NCBI RefSeq assembly: GCF_000383975.1
Contig: NZ_KB913017.1
Span: forward strand, 3,882,265-3,946,264
Source: Natronorubrum tibetense GA33
GTDB taxonomy: Archaea > Halobacteriota > Halobacteria > Halobacteriales > Natrialbaceae
Length of the DNA: 64,000 nt
Direction of reading: 5' to 3'
Shown here one piece after another: positions 7,346 through 14,421 of the stretch; position 1 is the first letter of the stretch; every line of letters begins with the position of its first letter. The notes below the pieces were generated by a model, which did no database searches, was not told where the DNA came from, and saw only the letters and a program-made list of their open reading frames with translations. Made by a program: the position numbers and the translations under genes.

Positions 7346-8494
7346 TCAGCTGTGACCGGCCAGGAGCCACAGGACACTGATCCCGGTTCCCGTCAACGCG
7401 ACCGCCGCGAGCACACAGCCGGCGATCGTTCGCCGAAACTGGTGGTCGACGCTGCGCTCGCACCCGCTGGCGACGACGAACTCGCCGAACGAGTCGCTGG
7501 CCGTGATCGTCGGGAGCGTCGTCGGTCGCAAATCAGTCAGCGACGTCGGTCCGGACTCGGCGTGACTCTCGGGGCTGTCCCCCGACTCTCCTCGTGCGAT
7601 TAGTTCCGCAGTATCGATCGATTCGATGGACGAGTTGGGACGAGCGACGCCGATGACCGACAGTTCCTCACCCGGTTCGATCCTCGTTTCTCGGTAGCGC
7701 TCTCGGCGCTCGGTCGGCTCGTACTCGGTCTCACGGACGAGATACCGGAGCAGCGATCCGGACGGGCGGTCGCCGCTGGGGACGATCGTCGTCGTCTCGG
7801 TCTCGAGTCGGAGCGCGGCGTCCGTCGGGTCGACGGCGACCCGGCCGGTCTCGTCCTCGAGAACGAACGTCGTTCGAACATTATTGACGGGAATCGTTTC
7901 CCGGAACGCCGACGAGAGCAAGCCAGTCGAACCGCCGGCCCCGAAGTCGTCGCCCTTCGGCGTCGACTCGTCTTCGACGAGGTCTCGAGCGACGGTCAGG
8001 TCGTAACAGACGGCGTCGCGACCCGAGAGCGGGGCTTCGTGCGAGTCCGTCGACGCTCGAACCGTTCCCGAAACCTGAATGTGCCCCGTTTCGACGGCGG
8101 CGGCGTCGACGACGGGTGTTCGCCGGACGGCGGCGTACGACCGGAGCGTGGTCACCGCGCCGCCCGCGTAGTAGAATCCGGCCCAGACTGCGGCGAAACT
8201 CCCGACCAGCAGGACGATAGCGAGCCGTCGCTCACTTCGAGCGCCGCCGAGAGCCACCGGGTACGTGCCGCCGAGCGCGAACGGAAGCCAGGTGACGACC
8301 GTCGCGAGCAACGCGAGGAATGCGTACTGGCGGATGCTGAGGTCGATGCGCTGACTCCAGGGGAGTCCGGAGCGTTCGCTGTAGGCCGCGAGACCGACGC
8401 CGACGAACCAGACGTGGAGGAGCAAGAGGAGTGCGAGCAGGTCCAGTCCCGTGATCGACGAGTACGCGGCGACGCCCGATGACGGGACCGACAT
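7346..8494 (-). CDS. GIDE-domain membrane protein
   Basis: 382 residues. N-terminal half has three transmembrane segments (about 16-36, 52-74, 92-112). A soluble domain begins with RRTPVVDAAAVETGHIQVSG and continues with APLSGRDAVCYDL, the pattern of the GIDE (BAM) domain found in MULAN-type membrane proteins. A final hydrophobic helix (about 360-378) closes the chain. The eukaryotic relatives carry a RING E3 domain; none is present here. The function of archaeal GIDE proteins is unknown; membrane quality control is a speculation from the family. Confidence 0.78.
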   Translation of the reverse strand: MSVPSSGVAAYSSITGLDLLALLLLLHVWFVGVGLAAYSERSGLPWSQRIDLSIRQYAFLALLATVVTWLPFALGGTYPVALGGARSERRLAIVLLVGSFAAVWAGFYYAGGAVTTLRSYAAVRRTPVVDAAAVETGHIQVSGTVRASTDSHEAPLSGRDAVCYDLTVARDLVEDESTPKGDDFGAGGSTGLLSSAFRETIPVNNVRTTFVLEDETGRVAVDPTDAALRLETETTTIVPSGDRPSGSLLRYLVRETEYEPTERRERYRETRIEPGEELSVIGVARPNSSIESIDTAELIARGESGDSPESHAESGPTSLTDLRPTTLPTITASDSFGEFVVASGCERSVDHQFRRTIAGCVLAAVALTGTGISVLWLLAGHS

Positions 8495-8586
8495 AGTGTG
8501 CTACTGCAGACACTGCTCTGTGAGTGAAAGTACATCTTTCGGAGTAGCGCACCGGACCGGGTTTGTCGGTCGGAGCGCAGCGACGC

Positions 8587-8970
8587 TCAAGCGATCTGGT
8601 CTTCGTACTCCTCGGCGCTCAGCAGGGCCTGGAGTTCGTCGGTGTCGTCGGCGTCGATCTCGAGCATCCAGCCCTCTCCGAAGGGGTCCTCGTTGACGAG
8701 TTCTGGGGCGTCAAACAGGTCCTCGTTAATGGCCGTTACCTCGCCGCTGACCGGCGCGTAGAGGTCCGAGACGGCCTTGATCGATTCGATGACGCCGAAC
8801 TCGTCTTCCTGCGTGAGTTCGTCGCCAGCCTCGGGGAGTTCGACGAAGACCACGTCGCCGAGTTCGTCCTGTGCGAAGTCGGAGATGCCGACTCGGACGG
8901 TGCCGTTTTCCTCGAGTGCCCACTCGTGCGATTCCAGATAGCGTCTGTCGTCGGGAATTTCGAAACTCAT
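8587..8970 (-). CDS. gcvH: Glycine cleavage system H protein
   Basis: 127-residue lipoyl carrier that shuttles the aminomethyl intermediate between P, T and L proteins. The lipoyl-lysine motif is [15 protein letters not shown] with K65 as the attachment site, and the surrounding beta-barrel half-motifs ([15 protein letters not shown]) are intact. Length is normal. It starts two bases after the gcvT stop, so gcvT-gcvH is an operon. The P-protein and lipoate genes are not in this window. Confidence 0.97.
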   Translation of the reverse strand: MSFEIPDDRRYLESHEWALEENGTVRVGISDFAQDELGDVVFVELPEAGDELTQEDEFGVIESIKAVSDLYAPVSGEVTAINEDLFDAPELVNEDPFGEGWMLEIDADDTDELQALLSAEEYEDQIA

Positions 8971-8972
8971 AG

Positions 8973-10079
8973 TTATACGGTATCGATGAAGGGTGTTGTT
9001 TCAACTCTTGCCTTTTTCGACTGGCCGCGGACGACGACCTGCAGGGTCGTCCCCGGCTCCGCGTATTCGGTCGGCACGTAGCCGAGCCCAATCGCCTTCT
9101 CGAGCGACGGGCTCATCGTCCCGCTCGTGACGGAGCCGATGACCCGGCCCTCGGTGTTCGTGATGTCGTAGCCGTGACGGGGGACGCCGCGGTCGATCAG
9201 CTGGAAGCCGACGAGTTGCTCCTCGACGCCGTCCTCGCTGACCCGCTCGAGGGCGTCCCGGCCGACGAAATCGGTGTCCAGATCCACCGTGAAGCCGATA
9301 CCGGTCTCGTAGGGAGTTCGCGGATTCGACTCGAGGTCGAAGTCCTGTCCGGCCAACAAGAGCCCCGCCTCGATCCGCAACGTGTCTCGAGCGCCGAGTC
9401 CGCAGGGCTGGCAGTCGAACAGCGACCAGATCTCCGTCGCTTCCGACCACGGAACGATCAGTTCGAAGCCGTCCTCGCCGGTGTAACCCGTCCGGGCGAT
9501 CCAGCAGCTGACGTCGTCGATCGTTCCGTACTGGGCCTCGAACCGGGAGAGGTCGGTGACGGATTCCTCGGTGACGTCCGCAACGAGATCGGCCGCGTTC
9601 GGTCCCTGCACGGCGAACATGGCGTACTCGTCGGTTCGGTTGTCGACGGTCGCCTCGAGCCCCCACTCGTTGCGGTAGCCGATCCACCGTTCGTGGGTCG
9701 CCTCGTCGGTTCCGGCGTTGGGAACGAAGAGATAAGTCGGCTGGTCGACGACTTCGTCGTCGTCCGGCAACCGATAGACGACGGTGTCGTCGATGATGTG
9801 TCCCTCCTCGTCGGTGATCGCAGCGTACTGGGAGTCACCGACCTCGAGTCGGCTGATGTCGTTCGAAGTGAGCCGTTGCATCAACTCGGTCGCGTCCGGT
9901 CCGGTGACGTGAATCTGGCCCATGTGCGAGACGTCGAAAATGCCGACATCCTCGCGGACGGCCTCGTGTTCCGTCCGGATCGAATCGAACTCGACCGGCA
10001 TATCCCAGCCGCCAAACTCCGTGAACTTCGCGCCTTGCTCGGCGTGAATCCCACGTAACGGCGGCGTCTGAAGCGGCAT
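8973..10079 (-). CDS. gcvT: Glycine cleavage system T protein (aminomethyltransferase)
   Basis: 368 residues from the ATG at 10079. That start is preferred over an upstream in-frame ATG because it gives the family N-terminus [20 protein letters not shown]; the extra 49 codons are arginine/serine-rich and unlike the family. It transfers the methylene group from the aminomethyl-lipoyl H protein to tetrahydrofolate, releasing ammonia. Seen: [20 protein letters not shown], the conserved YTGEDGFEL and the C-terminal domain ([11 protein letters not shown]). First gene of a two-gene operon with gcvH. Confidence 0.95.
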   Translation of the reverse strand: MPLQTPPLRGIHAEQGAKFTEFGGWDMPVEFDSIRTEHEAVREDVGIFDVSHMGQIHVTGPDATELMQRLTSNDISRLEVGDSQYAAITDEEGHIIDDTVVYRLPDDDEVVDQPTYLFVPNAGTDEATHERWIGYRNEWGLEATVDNRTDEYAMFAVQGPNAADLVADVTEESVTDLSRFEAQYGTIDDVSCWIARTGYTGEDGFELIVPWSEATEIWSLFDCQPCGLGARDTLRIEAGLLLAGQDFDLESNPRTPYETGIGFTVDLDTDFVGRDALERVSEDGVEEQLVGFQLIDRGVPRHGYDITNTEGRVIGSVTSGTMSPSLEKAIGLGYVPTEYAEPGTTLQVVVRGQSKKARVETTPFIDTV

Positions 10080-10525
10080 ATGCGAGCCATCACCCGCGGA
10101 GTAGTAATGTCTTTTCGTCGGCCGGCGGCGAAAGCGGGGGGATTCATGCAGTTCAATTGATCTTTCAGACTCGGACCGAGTGTTCAGTTCAAATGGAGAC
10201 GTTACCGCTCGTGGTGACCAAACCACGTGCAGTGGCGCGCACTGAGCCGCGGTGAACCGACAGTGAGCCGCGGCTTGAAGATGCGCGAGGGATGAGCGAG
10301 CGACTCCGGAGCGAGTGAATCGGTTGGGGAGGACGTGGGACTCATCGTTGGCAGCGACAGCAACACGCTCGTCCTCACCGACACCTCATCAACAGAGATC
10401 CGTTCACTACACATGCTTATCGAACACTGAACTGTCTATCAGGGATAAGGAATATTCAGATTACCGTGCTGAATACAAGGCGCGAACGCAACACGAGATG
10501 AGATTCAAACTGCGTAGGGTGGTGT
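10080..10525. other. Noncoding region with repeat-like GC-rich and AT-rich parts
   Basis: About 446 bp without a credible gene. 10240-10330 is GC-rich with the direct repeat TGAGCCGCGG (about 10243 and 10265) and a local palindrome CTCCGGAG. From about 10400 the DNA is much AT-richer and contains one arm of an inverted repeat (10466-10497). I see no tRNA or clear small RNA. Confidence 0.45.
10466..10497 (+). repeat. Left arm of a diverged 32-bp inverted-repeat pair
   Basis: Begins GTGCTGAATACA and ends CACGAG; matches the reverse complement of 12877-12908 at 25 of 32 positions. The two arms point toward each other across the serine hydrolase gene. Confidence 0.6.
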
Positions 10526-12475
10526 TCAAAACGCCGCTGTGAATAGATTCCAGTACCACGCTTGCCAGAGTAAGACGAGAAGTGCCATTACCAGCGTGGT
10601 CAGATATACCAGACCGTACCGGCTAGTTGATCCTGCATCGAGGTCGCGGGCGACGAAAACTCGTTGCCACTCAATGCCAACCGAGACCACCGTGACTACG
10701 GCTCCGATGGCCAAGACGTACAGCAGCACGAACGTCAGCCGTTGCCAGAGCGAGAAGCCGTACACCCAGGACGCCATATCGAACGGCGGATTCAACGCGA
10801 CGCCACCGATAAACGCCACCAGAAGGGCAACACATCCCAAGATTGCGAGGCGAGGGCGGTTCAGATACCCGCGCATCGCTCCCCAACCGCGGTGTCGATA
10901 GGCGTTGATCGGCCAGATGACAATCGTTGAGAGGAGGGTCACAATAACTGCGCCGGCGAGACTGACCTGGAAACCCGCCGTCTCGTACCACGAGAGGCGT
11001 TCGAATGGTGGTGCTGGTGCGTTCATGTAGAGGTAGCCATCTTCGATCGCCACGCTCGTCTGGCCGAAGCTTGCATCATCGTCGGTTTTGGGCTCGAAAA
11101 CGCCCGGTTCGACCTCGACCCATCGAGTCTTCTCACCTGCTGATGATGTGAGTTCGAGCACGCCGTCATCGGTCACGGAGGCCGTCACTGTCCCTTGAGC
11201 CAGCCCCAGGAACTTTTCGTGTGTCGTCTGGAACGTTGTCATCCGGTACTCCCCGGCGTACTCGTCCGCTCGATCAGCCGTCGCCGGGTCCGATTCGATC
11301 GAACTCTCGGCCGGTACGAATCGCTCGTCGATGAATCCGTCGAGGACATCGTCGAAGGGTGCCATCGAATTGAAGCTCACGAAGAGACCAACGTCGTGTT
11401 CGGGAAACAAGACGAACAACGTGTGAAAGTACTCGGTTCCACCGGTATGCATGACAAGTTGCTCGCCACGATATTCGCTCAACATATACCCGTATCCCAA
11501 TCCTTGTACACCTGGATGATTCGTCGCCTGCTGATCGAACATCTCCACGACTGACGCAGGCTCGAGGATCTGGACATTTTCACCGTCGTGTTCGACTGCT
11601 CCGTCCTGGAGTTTAGCGAGCGCAAATGCACCCATGTCGGGTCCGGTGGCACTCACCGAACCAGCTGGCGGAATACCAACGATCGTCGGATCACGCGTTT
11701 CGAACCCGTCGTCGACCGGGACGTGCCCCTTCGAAAGCGTTCGGTCTTCTGGAGCGGGTTGGACAAACGTGGCGCTGTCCATCCCCAGTGGGTTGAAAAT
11801 TTCGTCCTCAATGTGGGACTCGAGGGGTTTGCCGTACGCTTCCTGAACGACGAGGCCGGCAAGGACGGTACCGTGGTTCGAATACGAGATCGTCTCGCCA
11901 GGCTCCCAGATCTGTGGCGGCATCTCCGATTCGAGTTTTTCTTCCCATTCATCGATCTCGCTGTGTTCCTGGACGAAGATCCCTTCGAAGCGGTCATCGT
12001 ATCCTCCTGAGTGCGTTGCAAGGTGTGCAAGCGTTACCTCGTCGTCGCCTTCGAACTCGTAGGCATCGAGGTACGTCCCGACTGGTTCATCGAGGTCGAG
12101 CGTGCCATCTTCTACGCCCTGCATTACCGCGGTCCAGACCAGCAATTTCGAGACCGATCCGATCATGAAGGAGGTTTCATCCGGATCGACAGACTCACCC
12201 GTCTCGTAGTCGGCATACCCATAGCCCTCAGCGTGGACGATCTCGTCTCCCTCCACGTACGCGACCGTTGCCCCTGCCACGTCGTGTTCAGTTATCGTCT
12301 CCTCAATCATCGAATCGATAACCTTCGGTTCAAGTGGTTCGTCACCATCCACTTCTTGTGCATCCGCAGCGTCCCCGGTACCCACTGCGAATGGCCCAAT
12401 CATAGCCATTGCAAGAAGTACACAAATCGTTAGAACGGTCGCGTTAGAGTTGAACTGCATGTGCGTAGACCCCAT
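10526..12475 (-). CDS. Serine beta-lactamase-family hydrolase with C-terminal membrane domain
   Basis: 649 residues. Signal-anchor at about 14-35, then a class C beta-lactamase/PBP-like domain with SVSK (S107-x-x-K110), YSN (198-200) and HTG (343-345), i.e. nucleophile and base in canonical order. A beta-rich linker follows (about 400-485) and then four hydrophobic segments at the C-terminus. The catalytic domain should face outside the cell. Archaea lack peptidoglycan, so the substrate is probably a D-amino-acid peptide or an ester. A TATA-like ATCGATATAG near 12501-12510 fits transcription starting just before the ATG at 12475. Flanking inverted repeats and a neighbouring tnpB suggest an accessory gene. 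Confidence 0.88.
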   Translation of the reverse strand: MGSTHMQFNSNATVLTICVLLAMAMIGPFAVGTGDAADAQEVDGDEPLEPKVIDSMIEETITEHDVAGATVAYVEGDEIVHAEGYGYADYETGESVDPDETSFMIGSVSKLLVWTAVMQGVEDGTLDLDEPVGTYLDAYEFEGDDEVTLAHLATHSGGYDDRFEGIFVQEHSEIDEWEEKLESEMPPQIWEPGETISYSNHGTVLAGLVVQEAYGKPLESHIEDEIFNPLGMDSATFVQPAPEDRTLSKGHVPVDDGFETRDPTIVGIPPAGSVSATGPDMGAFALAKLQDGAVEHDGENVQILEPASVVEMFDQQATNHPGVQGLGYGYMLSEYRGEQLVMHTGGTEYFHTLFVLFPEHDVGLFVSFNSMAPFDDVLDGFIDERFVPAESSIESDPATADRADEYAGEYRMTTFQTTHEKFLGLAQGTVTASVTDDGVLELTSSAGEKTRWVEVEPGVFEPKTDDDASFGQTSVAIEDGYLYMNAPAPPFERLSWYETAGFQVSLAGAVIVTLLSTIVIWPINAYRHRGWGAMRGYLNRPRLAILGCVALLVAFIGGVALNPPFDMASWVYGFSLWQRLTFVLLYVLAIGAVVTVVSVGIEWQRVFVARDLDAGSTSRYGLVYLTTLVMALLVLLWQAWYWNLFTAAF

Positions 12476-12637
12476 TGGTTAGACTGAGTAGGCGAGTGAA
12501 ATCGATATAGGGCTATTGCTGGTTCTCTTCGTATAGGAAATACAGAAAGTACCGGGTTAATATGGAGTAGTTCTGTTGGAACCCTACTCCTCAGCCGTAT
12601 TGTAACTTGGGCTACACGCACAGTATGGATGCAGAAG

Positions 12638-12836
12638 TACCTTTTTCCGCCTCGGGATTCCTCACTTCGTTCGGAACCGCTCTCTGCTCACGGGCACGAA
12701 GTGCCCGTTCGCACGGCTCGCGGGACCTTTGGTCCCGCGCTGGGCGCAAAAATCTACGCTAAAAAGGCCGCTCGCTCCCGTTGGTCGCTCGCGGGTGCTG
12801 CGCTTGTGGCTCGACCGCAGCGGTAACTCCCTACCC
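12638..12836 (-). repeat. Dispersed noncoding repeat, copy 1
   Basis: Matches 45335-45473 in reverse orientation. The shared part includes GGCGCAAAAATCTACGCTAA, followed by AAAGGCCGCTCGCTCCCG, TTGGTCGCTCGCGG and CCGCAGCGGTAA; copy 1 has about 60-80 extra bases in the middle (about 12670-12748). Read on the minus strand, it lies downstream of tnpB and upstream of the serine hydrolase gene. Confidence 0.85.
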
Positions 12837-12876
12837 TGTACTGAGCATCCGCCCCTCCGCGTTGATCGCGCTCTGA

Positions 12877-12908
12877 CTCGTGCGACATTCACGCTCTGTA
12901 TTCAGCAC
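12877..12908 (-). repeat. Right arm of a diverged 32-bp inverted-repeat pair
   Basis: Reverse complement begins GTGCTGAATACA and ends CACGAG, matching 10466-10497 at 25 of 32 positions. Confidence 0.6.
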
Positions 12909-12974
12909 AGTTCTCACAATATCACTGAGATTTGGTGGAAGTTACAGCGATAAGTTTTCCCAGCGAGTCAACTA

Positions 12975-13023
12975 CCCCACCCTACTTCGCTCACCCTGAC
13001 GGGTTCGCTCGTGGAGGGTGGGG
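12975..13023 (-). ncRNA. Right-end hairpin / guide-RNA 3' part of the first tnpB element
   Basis: Nested structure overlapping the 3' end of tnpB: outer 9-bp stem CCCCACCCT (12975-12983) with AGGGTGGGG (13015-13023), inner ACCC-TGAC-GGGT stem (12993-13004). IS200/IS605-type right ends encode such structures, transcribed as omegaRNA (called sotRNA in haloarchaea). A guide would lie to the left of about 12970. Transcript ends are inferred. Confidence 0.6.
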
Positions 13024-14247
13024 CTTGTCCATGAACTCGGCCTCGAACCCATCCAGGTGGGCGGTGAACCCGCCACTTGGCGTCGCCGTTCCAGACTTCA
13101 GGGCAAGCTGACTGTTGCCCGTCCGCCGAGACGACTGTTGGCCTCGACGGACATACCGTATTCCGATATTTTTCGCTGCGTTGTAATCTGCGTTCGCCTT
13201 CGACTCGCACTTCACACAGTGGAAGTCGTTTCGTGCTGGACGATTCTCGTCTGCTGTGAACCCACACTCGGCGCACCGTTTCGACGTGTACGCTGAACCA
13301 ACTTGCTCCACCGAAACGCCCATCGCTTCGGCCTTGTACTCCACCTGTTCGTACAGCGTTCTGAACGCCCATTTGTGTCCCCACGATGCGCCTGTGCAAT
13401 CGCGGATGTCTGTCAGGTCCTCGAATGCGATCACGTCGCACTCATACCGAAGTGCTTCGTTCACAATTGCATTCGACGCCCGGTGTAGCACGTCCCGGAC
13501 GTACCGGAGTTCCCGGCCACTCGACTGTTCGAGCGTTCGGTGGGCGCTTCGCGTCCCGATCTGTTGGAGTCCACCACGCACTTTCTCAAACTCACGGAGG
13601 TTGTGGGTTAGCTCCCGTCCGCAAAAGAAGTAGGCGGTGCTGGTGACAGCGAGGTTTTCGATACCAAGGTCAACCCCGAGGACCGTTCCGTCCTCGGCGG
13701 TGTTCCTCTCAGCATCGTTCTTGTGTCGGCGGAAGCCGATATGCAGGAAGTAGTCACCGTCACGGGCGGTGAGCGTACTTTCCGTGACGTTCCATGTGTC
13801 TGAATCGAGATACTGCCGTTGGTAGCCATCGTCGGCGTCGGGGAGAGCGAGCTGACATCGGACTCTGCTCTCTGTTGTGGAGAGCGACACGGTATCGTCC
13901 TCAAACAACATCATGGTCCGGGTGTCGTACTTCACTGTGGGTGCAGTGAATGTTGGCTTGCTCACCTTCTTGCCTTTGGACCGACGTTCGATACAGCCGG
14001 TGATGGCTTGGGCGGCTTGGTGGGTAGCGAGAATCGCGTGCTGACTACCGAGGTCGGTTTGTTCGCGTACGTCATCGTAGGCGAGGGGTTGCACGTCGCT
14101 TTTAGCGTTGCATTTTTTCCACGCCATGTCAGTGGCGATTTGACAACCACGCTTCCACTCGGAGATAGTATCTTCGAGAAGGTCGCGTTGCTCGTCCGTG
14201 ATTTCGAGACGAGTGATTGCCGTCCGACGCACGTAGTCGTCTGCCAC
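12991..14247 (-). CDS. tnpB: TnpB, IS200/IS605 (IS1341-type) RNA-guided nuclease
   Basis: 418 residues, full length. RuvC-like catalytic set complete: D193 (GVDLGIENLA), E276 (DVIAFEDLTDI), D354 (ANADYNAAKN). Zinc ribbon C325/C328 and C344/C347 sits between RuvC-II and RuvC-III as in the family; the N-terminal wedge/REC part occupies residues 1-185. No tnpA transposase is adjacent, so this is an IS1341-type solo element. TnpB proteins cut DNA matching an RNA made from the right end of the element; here a nested hairpin overlaps the 3' end of the gene. The ATG at 14247 gives MADDYVRRTAITRL, a normal start. Confidence 0.93.
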   Translation of the reverse strand: MADDYVRRTAITRLEITDEQRDLLEDTISEWKRGCQIATDMAWKKCNAKSDVQPLAYDDVREQTDLGSQHAILATHQAAQAITGCIERRSKGKKVSKPTFTAPTVKYDTRTMMLFEDDTVSLSTTESRVRCQLALPDADDGYQRQYLDSDTWNVTESTLTARDGDYFLHIGFRRHKNDAERNTAEDGTVLGVDLGIENLAVTSTAYFFCGRELTHNLREFEKVRGGLQQIGTRSAHRTLEQSSGRELRYVRDVLHRASNAIVNEALRYECDVIAFEDLTDIRDCTGASWGHKWAFRTLYEQVEYKAEAMGVSVEQVGSAYTSKRCAECGFTADENRPARNDFHCVKCESKANADYNAAKNIGIRYVRRGQQSSRRTGNSQLALKSGTATPSGGFTAHLDGFEAEFMDKPHPPRANPSG

Positions 14248-14310
14248 AGTTTCAGTGTGATTGTGTGGCTACTTATGGGTAAGCGTTTATAGTCTATACG
14301 AACGCGCTCC

Positions 14311-14355
14311 TCCCCTCCCTACTCACTCGTTTCACTCGTTCCTTGAGGAAGGGGA
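14311..14355. repeat. Hairpin upstream of the first tnpB (probable left end)
   Basis: TCCCCTCCCT (14311-14320) pairs with AGGAAGGGGA (14346-14355), one mismatch that is a G-U pair on the minus strand. It lies about 65 bp before the tnpB start, where a subterminal left-end hairpin of an IS200/IS605-type element is expected. Confidence 0.45.
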
Positions 14356-14421
14356 CTCCACGCTACCGCTTCAGTTGAATGACCGGCTCGAGTGCGTCGA
14401 GCCGGTGTCGCTCCGACCCGG

